NCBI GenBank assembly: GCA_964458645.1
Contig: CAYWJU010000004.1
Span: 1 to 64,000, forward strand
Source: DAORHV01 sp964458645
GTDB lineage: Bacteria; Patescibacteriota; Gracilibacteria; Peribacterales; Peribacteraceae
Direction of reading: 5' to 3'
DNA: 64,000 nt
Position 1 is the first letter of the stretch, and every line of letters starts with the position of its first letter. A program made the translations under genes and the position numbers. Positions 51,147 to 59,897 of the stretch are shown here, piece after piece. The notes under the pieces are model-generated. The model had not been told where the DNA came from. It did not search any database and saw nothing but the letters and a program-made list of their open reading frames with translations.

Positions 51147-52085
51147 TTACGCAGATGGGAAAACCTCACGGATGCGATACGGCTTGCGCGATTGCGTTTG
51201 GAAGTACGTGCGCATGGAGACCTCGGCCAATACGCCCATGAGCGCACACTGCACGCCGACGATTTCAAATAAGGCGGCCAGCACGGGCAACGGCGTCTGA
51301 ATCAGCGTCGGTCCGCCGACTTCACGCCAGGCAAACGCAGCAAGAACAGTCAGGAATCCGGCTAGCACCGAAAGCAAACCGATACCGCCAAAGAACTGCA
51401 TTGGCCTGGTGACCGAACGCAGGAAGAACGTGAGCATGAACAGATCGAGCAGCACGCGCCAGACGCGACCGAAGCCGTACTTGGATCTGCCGTGCATACG
51501 TGCGCGATGATGCGTTTCCACTTCGGCCACGCGCGCACCCTGCATACCGGCGTACGCGGCCAAGAAACGGTGCATGTCACCGTAGAGTCCGATGTTCTCG
51601 ATAACCGTGCGGCGGTAGGCCTTCATGGTGCAGCCGTAGTCATGGATTTCCTGGCCCGACACAGAGCGGATCATTTTATTGGCAATCTTGGAAAGCGTCG
51701 AACGCAACCAGGCATCGTGGCGACTGCGACGCCAGCCCGAAACAATGTCGAACCCGGCGTCGATTTTGGCGATGAACAACGGGATGTCGCGTGGATCGTT
51801 TTGGCCGTCGGCATCCATGGGTAAAATCACGTCGCCTTTCGCCACGTCCATACCGGCTGAAATGGCGGCCGTTTGGCCGAAATTACGCGCCAACTCCACA
51901 ACACGCAGGAATGGAAAGCGGCTTGTGGCTGCCTTCAGATTCGAGAGCGTCTGATCGGTGCTGCCGTCGTCAACGGCAATGACTTCGGCACCCGGATACT
52001 GCTGCAGTACATCCGCAAGCTCACCGAGCAACGGGTCGATATTCTCGACCTCGTTATGCACCGGCAGAATGATGGAAAGTCGCAT
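51147..52085 (-). CDS. Dpm1/ArnC-like GT2 with two membrane helices
   Basis: A 312-residue polyprenyl-phosphate sugar synthase: MRLSIILPVHNEVENIDPLL, EVIAVDDGSTDQT, then VILPMDADGQNDPRDI (DAD) and RRSRHDAWLRSTLSKIANKMI, the usual amphipathic interface helix. The C-terminus has two membrane segments (about 230-255 and 268-292), as in GtrB and ArnC. It lies 3 nt after another GT2 gene, so this operon makes at least two lipid-linked sugars. Confidence 0.9.
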   Translation of the reverse strand: MRLSIILPVHNEVENIDPLLGELADVLQQYPGAEVIAVDDGSTDQTLSNLKAATSRFPFLRVVELARNFGQTAAISAGMDVAKGDVILPMDADGQNDPRDIPLFIAKIDAGFDIVSGWRRSRHDAWLRSTLSKIANKMIRSVSGQEIHDYGCTMKAYRRTVIENIGLYGDMHRFLAAYAGMQGARVAEVETHHRARMHGRSKYGFGRVWRVLLDLFMLTFFLRSVTRPMQFFGGIGLLSVLAGFLTVLAAFAWREVGGPTLIQTPLPVLAALFEIVGVQCALMGVLAEVSMRTYFQTQSRKPYRIREVFPSA

Positions 52086-52088
52086 GAA

Positions 52089-52931
52089 TTAACGTTTGCG
52101 AAGTGCTTCGGTCTGAAGACCGATGCCGAACAACAGAACTGCACCGAGCAACAGTGCGGACCCGAGTACGGTCAGGAACGTGTGCGCCAGCACCGAAGAC
52201 AACAGGAGAAGCAGGATACCCGCCGCACCGCAGCAAACACTGAGCAGCAGGAACAATTTGAGCGGATTATAGGTGGCAACGACCTCGGTCACGTACTGCA
52301 GCGTGCGCAGTGAATCGCGTAGAATGCGCACCTTGGAACTGCCGACGCGCTTGTGATACGCGATTGGCACGTAGTTCACGATCTTACCTGTAAGCATGTA
52401 AATCAAGGTAATGGTCGTGGTGAAGCTGAACCCCTGGCACAGGTGCGGGAAATACGGCGTCACGACGCTTTTGCGGAATGACCGCAGGCCGGAGTTAATA
52501 TCCGGAATGTGACGACCTGTGACGAATTCGACGAGTGCCTTGAGCGCGATGCGGGCAGGCATTTTCAAAAAGGTGCCACGGTACGCTTTGCCGCTACGTG
52601 CTCCTACGGCCATGTCGAAGCCTTCCTCAATCTTGGCAACGAACTCGGGGATGCGCTCAATCGGGTACGTGCCATCGGCGTCGGTAATGACGATAATGTC
52701 GTTGCGAGCCACATTGATACCGTCCATCACACTTTTGCCATAACCCGCATTACCAGGATGACGCACGACATTGGCACCATGCTGACGAGCGATGTCGGCG
52801 GTCTTATCGGTGGAGCCGTCATCGACAACGATCACCTCCGGGTTGCCGGACAGCGCGCGAATGGCATCGATTACCGGAGCAATGGCCGCTTCTTCGTTGA
52901 ATGCCGGGAGGATGACGGTGTATGGAGTCAT
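52089..52931 (-). CDS. Dpm1-like GT2 with two membrane helices
   Basis: A 280-residue GT2: TVILPAFNEEAAIAPVIDAI, EVIVVDDGSTDKTAD, IIVITDADGTYPIERIPEFV (DAD), and NSGLRSFRKS, a motif common in DPG-synthase-like enzymes. Two membrane segments lie near residues 215-240 and 248-270. It loads a sugar onto polyprenyl phosphate at the cytoplasmic face. ATG overlaps the stop of the GT-C gene upstream (ATGA). Confidence 0.9.
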   Translation of the reverse strand: MTPYTVILPAFNEEAAIAPVIDAIRALSGNPEVIVVDDGSTDKTADIARQHGANVVRHPGNAGYGKSVMDGINVARNDIIVITDADGTYPIERIPEFVAKIEEGFDMAVGARSGKAYRGTFLKMPARIALKALVEFVTGRHIPDINSGLRSFRKSVVTPYFPHLCQGFSFTTTITLIYMLTGKIVNYVPIAYHKRVGSSKVRILRDSLRTLQYVTEVVATYNPLKLFLLLSVCCGAAGILLLLLSSVLAHTFLTVLGSALLLGAVLLFGIGLQTEALRKR

Positions 52932-54187
52932 GAACGTTTGGTGAAACGCGCAAAGGTAGTAGTGTAGCCCACTGAAGCCAGAAGAGCATAGCAGAACACG
53001 ATCGGCATCAGGTACCGCGGAGTGGCATCTGTGAGCACGAAAACGGCCACCGTGTAGCCGATGAGCAGCCAGAACAACGCGAACTCACGGCGGCGCAATG
53101 TCCATAATCCGAGCATGCAGCCGACGTAGATGATGAGTGACCCAAGGGCAGCCGACAGGTTGTAGAGGAAGCCCCAGCCATTCACGTACGGCAGATGGAA
53201 TTCGACCACTTCCCACAACGAGAACGCGACGTAGTTCGGGAAATGCGCCAAAATCTTGGCTTGTCCGGCTTTGCCGATGGCGGCTTCGGTGCCGAGCGGT
53301 TTGCCGTCGGGCCACTTGGCATGCATAAGGCCGTTGAAGCTGCAGGCATCCGAACGACCGGTCCAGTTGCGGCTGATGTACTCCGACCACAAGCATTTTG
53401 GCGCTTCCCACGCCGTCACACGCTCGGCTTGTTCGCCGCGCACGTACCACATCACTGCAGTCCGGTCCGGGTCAATGAGCCGGAACTGTCCGTCGGCTTG
53501 CAGATTGCGCACGCCCCACAACATGGTCAGTGCGTACGGCAGAATCAACATTCCCAGTAGATACCGCCAGCGCCATTTATGGAGGAGGAACAATGGCAAC
53601 AAGGCGAGTGGCAAGAACAAGAACGACAAATAGCTAAGGTTGAGAAGCGTCAGCAGCACACCAATCACGACCGCCCAATCCCAACTGCGACGCTGATGGA
53701 ATTCCAGCACCGCCGCTGCCAACAACAACATGAGTGACAGCACGAAACACTCGCGGTAGACGAAGAAGACGATATGCAGCGTGGCCGGGAAGAGCAGCAG
53801 AAGTGCCAGACAGACGTTGCTTGCCGCGCTGCCGATGCCGATATGCTTCAAGCGCGTAACGAAAACAAGCGACGCTCCGAGTAGCACGAGTGCCTGAATG
53901 AGAAAAATTGCCGACCGGTTGCCAATACCGAAGAGTTTGTAAATGCCGCCCAAAAACACGCTGTAACCCGGCTCGCGGTAGGCGTACGGCGTCACGCCGT
54001 CGATGGAAAAGAAGCCCTGTTCCGCAACGTGCACTGCCGTCTGATGATACTGGCCGGCGTCATCGGCGAAGGTCTGCGTCACCGGTACATCGATTCTGCT
54101 CGGAAGCAGCAGTCCGACCACCAACGCGAATGTCAGTGCAATGCCGACCGTGAACTTCCGCGCCGTTGAGGAGGAATGCATGAGCAT
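52928..54187 (-). CDS. ArnT/PMT-like (GT-C) membrane protein
   Basis: A 419-residue membrane protein with about 10 helices. The first outer loop contains TQTFADDAGQYHQTAVHVAEQGFF, where the D-D-A-x-x-Y pattern and the following YAYREPGYSVFLGGIY resemble GT39/GT83-like glycosyltransferases. Soluble loops near residues 215 to 290 include several Trp and Cys residues. It follows asnB by 4 nt. ATG 54181 is an alternative start. Confidence 0.75.
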   Translation of the reverse strand: MLMHSSSTARKFTVGIALTFALVVGLLLPSRIDVPVTQTFADDAGQYHQTAVHVAEQGFFSIDGVTPYAYREPGYSVFLGGIYKLFGIGNRSAIFLIQALVLLGASLVFVTRLKHIGIGSAASNVCLALLLLFPATLHIVFFVYRECFVLSLMLLLAAAVLEFHQRRSWDWAVVIGVLLTLLNLSYLSFLFLPLALLPLFLLHKWRWRYLLGMLILPYALTMLWGVRNLQADGQFRLIDPDRTAVMWYVRGEQAERVTAWEAPKCLWSEYISRNWTGRSDACSFNGLMHAKWPDGKPLGTEAAIGKAGQAKILAHFPNYVAFSLWEVVEFHLPYVNGWGFLYNLSAALGSLIIYVGCMLGLWTLRRREFALFWLLIGYTVAVFVLTDATPRYLMPIVFCYALLASVGYTTTFARFTKRS

Positions 54188-54191
54188 GGAA

Positions 54192-56075
54192 TTAGGAATT
54201 CTTTCGAAGCCACGAGTCTAACCAAAGCAACGACCAGATGTGATCGCTGTAATCAACATCCGAATCGTGATAGGTCTTCAGGAAACGCTCCATTGCAACA
54301 CGATCGAGCATGGTGTCGTACAACGGCGAGTCGACAGCCAGCAGACGATCATGCACGAATACTTTCAAGTCCGTGCGGAACCATCGGTTGAGCGGCAGAC
54401 GGAAGCCTGTCTTCTTTTTTTGCAGCGTTTCGGGCGGCACCAAATCGTTCAGCACTTGCCGGAAGATCCACTTGGTTTTCCCCTGGCGCAGTTTCAGCGA
54501 ACTCGGAATACGTGCGGTGAATTCCAATAATTCATGATCCAGCAGCGGTGAACGCGCCTCCAGTCCCGACGCCATGGTGCCTAAATCCACTTTGGGCATT
54601 AGGTCATCGGCAAGGTAGGTGTCGATGTCCATGCTCATGCCTTTGTGCACGATGTCATCGCCACGGTCGCGCGCTGCCTGCGTCTGCGCGGCATACCAGT
54701 CGTCGGTGCGCGGAAACTGTACGCCGAAACCCTTGGCGTACAACGCGCGCTTTTCTTCCTCGGTGAAGAAGCTGATGTACTGCAGGAAACGTTGCGGCCA
54801 CGGCAGTCCGATGGATGACTGAAAACGATGACAGCGATAACTGAACGTATTGCTTTGAATGGCATGGAACACGCCGGTACCCATGCGCACCAACGAGTGC
54901 AATGGCGAAGGCAACATGGCCCAGCGCTGCGAAAATTTCAGAATCGGGTACCGCACGTAGCCGGCGAAGTTCTCGTCACCACCGTCGCCGTTCAGCGCCA
55001 CCGTCACACTCTTGCGCGTTTCACGAGCCAACAAATAGGTGGGGATCACCGAAGGATCGGCGTACGGCTCCTCGTACGTGTGCACAAGTTCATCCAGCAG
55101 ATGGACGATGTCTGCCTTCAGCACGATGGGGTGGTGATTGGTCTTCAGGAGCTTGGCGACGCGCTCGGCATCCGGCAGTTCATTATGCGTTTCCTCGGGG
55201 CTGCCGATGGAGAACGTCTCGATCGGCTTATTGCTGTGCCGTGCCATGAGTGCAACGACGGCCGCCGAGTCCACGCCGCCGGACAGGAACGCACCGACCG
55301 GCACGTCCGAGATCATGCGCAGACGCACGCTCTCGCTGAGAAGCGCGCCAAGCTCTTCCTTCCACGCAGGAATGGAACGCGAATGATCGGGTTTGTACTG
55401 GAGCTGCCAATAACGGCCCGTTTCCACCTTCTTCGTGCCCAAATCCACACGCAGCCAATGGGCAGCCGGGAGCTTGTGGATGCCGCGCACACCGGTGTTC
55501 GGCGACGGCACATACATCATCGTCAGATAATGATGAATCGCCTCTTGATCCACGTCTTTCGGGCAGTCGGGCAACGTACGCAACGCTTTCAGTTCGGAAG
55601 CGAAGGCGAACGTGTTGCCGACCTGAAAATATTTGATCGGCTTCTTACCGACACGATCGCGTGCGATGAACAGTGTGTTGCGCTTGCGATCGTGGATGGC
55701 GAACGCGTACATGCCACGTAGATGCTGCAAGCACTCCTCGCCGAACTCCTGGTACAGCTTGAGCAAGACTTCCGAATCTCCGGTGGAGGTAAATTTATAG
55801 CCGCGCTTCTCCAGCATGGCGCGCTTGTCTTCGAAGTTATAGATCTCTCCGTTGAACACCATGGTCAATTCTTTGTTCTCCGAATACATCGGCTGGCTGG
55901 CTGCGGTCGAGAGATCGATGATGGAAAGCCTGCGGTGCCCAAGACCCACGCCGGCGTAGGTATAGGTTCCAGCGCCGTCTGGTCCGCGATGAGCGATGGC
56001 ATCCGTCAAACGGCCGAGCACGCCGGGATCAACCGGGGAGCCGTCGAGCCGTACGATGCCGCAGATACCGCACAT
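54192..56075 (-). CDS. asnB: Asparagine synthase-like glutamine amidotransferase
   Basis: A 627-residue enzyme. The N-terminal glutaminase domain starts with the catalytic Cys of MCGICGIVRLDG, with HRGPDGAG, GHRRLSIIDL and FNGEIYNFEDKR. The synthase domain has the PP-loop GAFLSGGVDSAAVVAL near residue 260 and LNGDGGDENFAGYVRY. It makes an amide from an acid with glutamine and ATP. In surface-glycan loci such proteins (WbpS type) can amidate uronic acids instead of aspartate; the position at the head of a six-gene glycan operon supports that. TATACT ends 6 nt before the ATG. Confidence 0.9.
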   Translation of the reverse strand: MCGICGIVRLDGSPVDPGVLGRLTDAIAHRGPDGAGTYTYAGVGLGHRRLSIIDLSTAASQPMYSENKELTMVFNGEIYNFEDKRAMLEKRGYKFTSTGDSEVLLKLYQEFGEECLQHLRGMYAFAIHDRKRNTLFIARDRVGKKPIKYFQVGNTFAFASELKALRTLPDCPKDVDQEAIHHYLTMMYVPSPNTGVRGIHKLPAAHWLRVDLGTKKVETGRYWQLQYKPDHSRSIPAWKEELGALLSESVRLRMISDVPVGAFLSGGVDSAAVVALMARHSNKPIETFSIGSPEETHNELPDAERVAKLLKTNHHPIVLKADIVHLLDELVHTYEEPYADPSVIPTYLLARETRKSVTVALNGDGGDENFAGYVRYPILKFSQRWAMLPSPLHSLVRMGTGVFHAIQSNTFSYRCHRFQSSIGLPWPQRFLQYISFFTEEEKRALYAKGFGVQFPRTDDWYAAQTQAARDRGDDIVHKGMSMDIDTYLADDLMPKVDLGTMASGLEARSPLLDHELLEFTARIPSSLKLRQGKTKWIFRQVLNDLVPPETLQKKKTGFRLPLNRWFRTDLKVFVHDRLLAVDSPLYDTMLDRVAMERFLKTYHDSDVDYSDHIWSLLWLDSWLRKNS

Positions 56076-56151
56076 GGCCGCAGTATAGAGGAGGACGGCC
56101 ACTCCCGTTCGCTCAGTTTCTTCGGAATCCGTTTTTCGCTACTCTCACCGC

Positions 56152-56931
56152 ATGCAGTCGCAACGTAAACAATCGGAGTGGGCCTGGCAGTGGGACCGCA
56201 TCTACGACGACAACACCTGGCTGTTCACCGAGTGGATTCAGCCCAACACCTTCGAAACATTCCGCAACAAGACCGTGCTCGACTGCGGCTGCGGCGGCGG
56301 ACAGCACATCAACTTCGTGGCCCCGTACGCCAAACGCATCGTGGGCGTGGATTTGAACGCACTCGGCGCGGCAGGCAAGAACACCGCCGACAAGCCTAAC
56401 GTGGAACTGAAGGAGGCGGACATCGCCAAAATGGACCTGGGCGAGAAATTCGACGTCGTGTACTCCATAGGCGTGCTGCACCACACAGATAACCCGGACG
56501 CCTCGTTCTTCAATATCGCCAAACACTGCAAGCCGGGCGGCCGCGTGATCGTGTGGGTCTACAGCAATGAAGGCAACTTCCTGAATAAGTGGGTACTGGA
56601 ACCGATCAAATCCCTGCTCGTGAACCATTTGCCACGCCCCATCGTCTGGGCGTTGGGCCACCTGCTTACCGCACTGGTCTACATTCCGGTGTTCACCTTG
56701 TACCTGTTGCCACTCACGTTCCTCCCCTATTACCAGTACTTCCAGAACTGGCGCCGCCTCAGTTACCAGCGCAACTTCCTGAACGTGTTCGACAAGTTGA
56801 ATGCGCCTCAGACCTGGTTCATTTCCGAAGAACAGATCCGCCGCTGGTTCTCGCCTGAGCTTTTCACCGGCGTGCACGTGTCCCCGTACCGCGGCGTCAG
56901 CTGGCGCGCATCGGGCTCGCGTGTCGCATAA
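56152..56931 (+). CDS. SAM-dependent methyltransferase
   Basis: A 259-residue class I methyltransferase. WAWQWDRIYDDNTWLF leads into TVLDCGCGGGQHINFVAP (motif I), IVGVDLN and FDVVYSIGVLHHTDNP. A hydrophobic region at about residues 165 to 195 (VWALGHLLTALVYIPVFTLY) suggests it sits on the membrane, as is common for enzymes acting on lipid-linked glycans. TACTCT ends 6 nt before the ATG; divergent from asnB with 76 bp between starts. Confidence 0.87.
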   Translation: MQSQRKQSEWAWQWDRIYDDNTWLFTEWIQPNTFETFRNKTVLDCGCGGGQHINFVAPYAKRIVGVDLNALGAAGKNTADKPNVELKEADIAKMDLGEKFDVVYSIGVLHHTDNPDASFFNIAKHCKPGGRVIVWVYSNEGNFLNKWVLEPIKSLLVNHLPRPIVWALGHLLTALVYIPVFTLYLLPLTFLPYYQYFQNWRRLSYQRNFLNVFDKLNAPQTWFISEEQIRRWFSPELFTGVHVSPYRGVSWRASGSRVA

Positions 56932-56986
56932 GACACGCACAACCAAGACGTCGCAACTGCGGGTGGTAAACGATATGCTGTGAACG

Positions 56987-58288
56987 ATGCCAAGCGAACG
57001 CGTCCTGGTCACCGGGGCAACGGGAATGATCGGCTCCGCCGTGGTCGCCCGTCTGTTGGCCGACGATTGCATCGTGCGCGCGTACGTTCATGCAGAGAGT
57101 GCTGCAAAACTGCCAAAACACCCGCATGTGGAAATCGCCATCGGCGACATGCGCGACGGCGTCGCACTCACGACTGCCATGCACGAGGTGGATTGGGTCG
57201 TGCATCTGGCAGCCTGCAAATCCGATGAATCCGAAAGCGAAGCAGTGAACGTCGGTGGCGCCGAAAACCTGGTCGCCGCCTGCAAAGCGCACCCCGTGCG
57301 CCGCATCCTGAATATTTCCACGCAGTCGGTGAAGCTGAGTCACAAAGGCCGTTACGCGAGTACCAAAGCCAAAGCCGATGCGATCTTCGCCACCAGCGGG
57401 CTGCCGGTGACGACGCTGCTGCCAAGTGTGGTCTACGGCAAAGTAGATCAAGGAATTTTCGGATCATTGCTGAAATTCCTGAAGCTACCGGTGGTCCCGA
57501 TCATCGGCAGCGGCAAAGCGACCTTTCGACCAATTCACCAAGATGACTTCGCCCGCGCACTCCCGATTCTGGCGCGCGACCCGGCCAGCGTGGGACGCGT
57601 ATTCGATGTCGGAGGACCAGACGAAGTAAGTTTTAATTGGCTGGTGGATGAATTGCTGCACAGAAAAGGTATGCGCAAGATGCGCATGCATATTCCATCG
57701 TCCGTCGCGCTTTGCATTGCAACATGCATCAGTTGGATGCGCCGTCCGCCGGTAACACGCAGCAACGTGTTGGGTGCAGACGCAGTGCTGGAAATGAACG
57801 TGGACCCGTTCTTCGCCGCAATCGGTTTTGTACCAAGATCCTTACGGCAGGGTCTCGATGACCTCTTCGGCCCCACACCGCACGATGACTCTGAGCCGCG
57901 CGCCTTGTTGCAGTACGTCATGCCCAATCACGCAGAGCCGGATGCCGCGATGATCGCGCTCTACCGCCACGCCTGCGAAATACACGAAATCAACCCGCTG
58001 CACCGCTTGGAGCACCGTGTGGTCGAGAACCGCTGGATGCTGGGAGGGTTGGACGCCGTGACCCGCCTGCTGCGACCGCAATGCACACTGCAGCGCAAAC
58101 TACTTGTCGCTGCGGCAATCGTCGAATGCTCCCCTGCTTCGGCCAACGCACTGCTGCCTCGGAACCGCTCGAAGGTCGCGCTGTTCTGTCTTGTACTCGG
58201 GGCCGGATTGAGCGCCATCTCCAAACTGCTGCTTGGAGCTCTGCTCTGCTGCCTGCCGCACTTCTATTCGCGCAATGCCGGACTGTGA
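56987..58288 (+). CDS. Extended SDR with additional C-terminal domain
   Basis: A 433-residue protein. Residues 1 to about 300 are an atypical extended SDR: RVLVTGATGMIGSAVVARLL, WVVHLAACKSDESES, catalytic Ser and Tyr-x3-Lys in ISTQSVKLSHKGRYASTKAKAD, and LLPSVVYGKVDQG. Residues 310 to 433 form an unassigned helical domain ending in a hydrophobic segment (KVALFCLVLGAGLSAISKLLLGALL), probably a membrane anchor. TATGCT ends 7 nt before the ATG. It overlaps the next gene by 14 nt, so their actions may be linked. Confidence 0.8.
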   Translation: MPSERVLVTGATGMIGSAVVARLLADDCIVRAYVHAESAAKLPKHPHVEIAIGDMRDGVALTTAMHEVDWVVHLAACKSDESESEAVNVGGAENLVAACKAHPVRRILNISTQSVKLSHKGRYASTKAKADAIFATSGLPVTTLLPSVVYGKVDQGIFGSLLKFLKLPVVPIIGSGKATFRPIHQDDFARALPILARDPASVGRVFDVGGPDEVSFNWLVDELLHRKGMRKMRMHIPSSVALCIATCISWMRRPPVTRSNVLGADAVLEMNVDPFFAAIGFVPRSLRQGLDDLFGPTPHDDSEPRALLQYVMPNHAEPDAAMIALYRHACEIHEINPLHRLEHRVVENRWMLGGLDAVTRLLRPQCTLQRKLLVAAAIVECSPASANALLPRNRSKVALFCLVLGAGLSAISKLLLGALLCCLPHFYSRNAGL

Positions 58289-59861
58289 CGTGCTCATCAT
58301 CGGCTCGGGTCCTGCAGGAGCGCATGCCGCTCAAGCACTGGTCGAAGCCGGTGCATCGGTCATCATGATCGATGGCGGCAACGACGCGACAACGGCTCTT
58401 GCGGAGGCACCGGATCGTAACTTCGTCGATGTGCGTAAGAGCGATGTGAATCAATATCGCTGGTTCCTTGGCGACGATCTTTCGGGCATTCCCGTAAGCG
58501 GACTGACCGGAGGATTGGGTGGCGGACAAGTAAGCGGCAATCGATCGTACGTGGTTGCCAGAACGGAACACGCGTTGCCGCTGCAACTGAAGAACTGCCA
58601 AGTGATTCAGAGTTTGGCCAAAGGCGGCCTGGGGGCCGCTTGGGGTGCTGCCTGTGCAATCCTGGATGAAGGTGAATTGTATTCATTGGGGCTGGATGCC
58701 GCTGAAATGCAGCTGCACTACGATGCAATCATTGCGCGTATTGGCATGTCCGGCGGGCTCTCGCGACCTGGAGTGCAGCCGGCCCTAAGACTCGATCATC
58801 ATGCCGCCCACACGTTGGGGGCATACGAACGCCATCGCAAACACTTCGACTCCCAGATGATCTCGGTGCAACAGCCGCTGTCTGCAGTACTGACAAAGGA
58901 CATGGGCAAACGACGCGCGACGAACTACGCCGACATGGACTATTGGGCGGACCCCCGGAAATCGGTCTATCGGCCACAATTCACAATCGAAGAATTGGAA
59001 CAGCAACCGAACTTTCAGTACCGAGGCGGCTATGTTGTAGATCGCGTGGAGGAAAATGCCAACGAGGCTACCGTGCACGCCCATGGCTTGGGTCCAGTAG
59101 TCGGCATGCAGACGTTCTCCGCGAAACGCGTTATTGTGGCAGCAGGAGCTGTGAATTCCGCGCGCATCCTGCTGCGCAGCAAACACCTCTACGACCGTCC
59201 TCTTCCTTTCGTGGGTAAACCGCACGTCTTCAGCGCGTGCATCGACTGGCGTTCATTGGGGAAGGCCGGCCCCGACGAGCGCACCAGCCTATGTCAGTTG
59301 GTCGTGATCGACGAGCAGCGCAGAGGCGGCATGCAAAGCGGTTGCGCCCAGCTGTATAGCTATCGTTCATTGCAGTTGTTCCGTCTGTTAGGAAGCGCGC
59401 CGTTTCCGACGCCCGAAGCGTTATCGCTTTTGGCGGCACTGTCGCCATCGTTGGTTATTGCCGACATTCGTTTCCCGGCATTCGCGGCACCCCACAACAC
59501 GCTGCGATTGATGCGCAATGGATCGCTGCATATCGCCATGGACATTCGCGCCAACGAGCGCAACGAGCGGATACACACATGGAAACGTCTGCGCAAAGCA
59601 TTCTTGAAGCTTGGAATGCCCGCAGTGAAGAACATGTGGTTGCCAGAAGCATCGAGTTCGCACTATGCCGGAACGATTCCGCAGAGCGCCGATGATCGCA
59701 TGTCTCTTTCGACCGATTCCAGCGGCAAGGTACGACAGTGTTCGCGTATTTGGGTGGCCGATGCCTCGGTGTTTCCCTGTCTGCCGGCCAAGCCTCACAC
59801 CCTGACGATCATGGCCAATGCCCGCCGCATCGCCCTGGAAGTCAGCAAGACTCTTGACTAA
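58275..59861 (+). CDS. GMC-like FAD-dependent oxidoreductase
   Basis: A 528-residue flavoprotein. VLIIGSGPAGAHAAQALVEAGASVIMIDGG is the FAD loop; SLAKGGLGAAWGAACAILDEGEL matches the second FAD-contact block of GMC-type sugar or alcohol oxidases; AKRVIVAAGAVNSARILLRS and the C-terminal RIWVADASVFPCLPAKPHTLTIMANARRIA, with the conserved final Pro-x-His region, confirm the family. The likely substrate is a sugar or lipid-linked sugar hydroxyl. It overlaps the SDR gene by 14 nt, which suggests a coupled oxidation-reduction pair. Confidence 0.83.
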   Translation: MPDCDVLIIGSGPAGAHAAQALVEAGASVIMIDGGNDATTALAEAPDRNFVDVRKSDVNQYRWFLGDDLSGIPVSGLTGGLGGGQVSGNRSYVVARTEHALPLQLKNCQVIQSLAKGGLGAAWGAACAILDEGELYSLGLDAAEMQLHYDAIIARIGMSGGLSRPGVQPALRLDHHAAHTLGAYERHRKHFDSQMISVQQPLSAVLTKDMGKRRATNYADMDYWADPRKSVYRPQFTIEELEQQPNFQYRGGYVVDRVEENANEATVHAHGLGPVVGMQTFSAKRVIVAAGAVNSARILLRSKHLYDRPLPFVGKPHVFSACIDWRSLGKAGPDERTSLCQLVVIDEQRRGGMQSGCAQLYSYRSLQLFRLLGSAPFPTPEALSLLAALSPSLVIADIRFPAFAAPHNTLRLMRNGSLHIAMDIRANERNERIHTWKRLRKAFLKLGMPAVKNMWLPEASSSHYAGTIPQSADDRMSLSTDSSGKVRQCSRIWVADASVFPCLPAKPHTLTIMANARRIALEVSKTLD

Positions 59862-59897
59862 TACCAAAGGCCCAAGTGTTGCTATACTCCACTGTGC

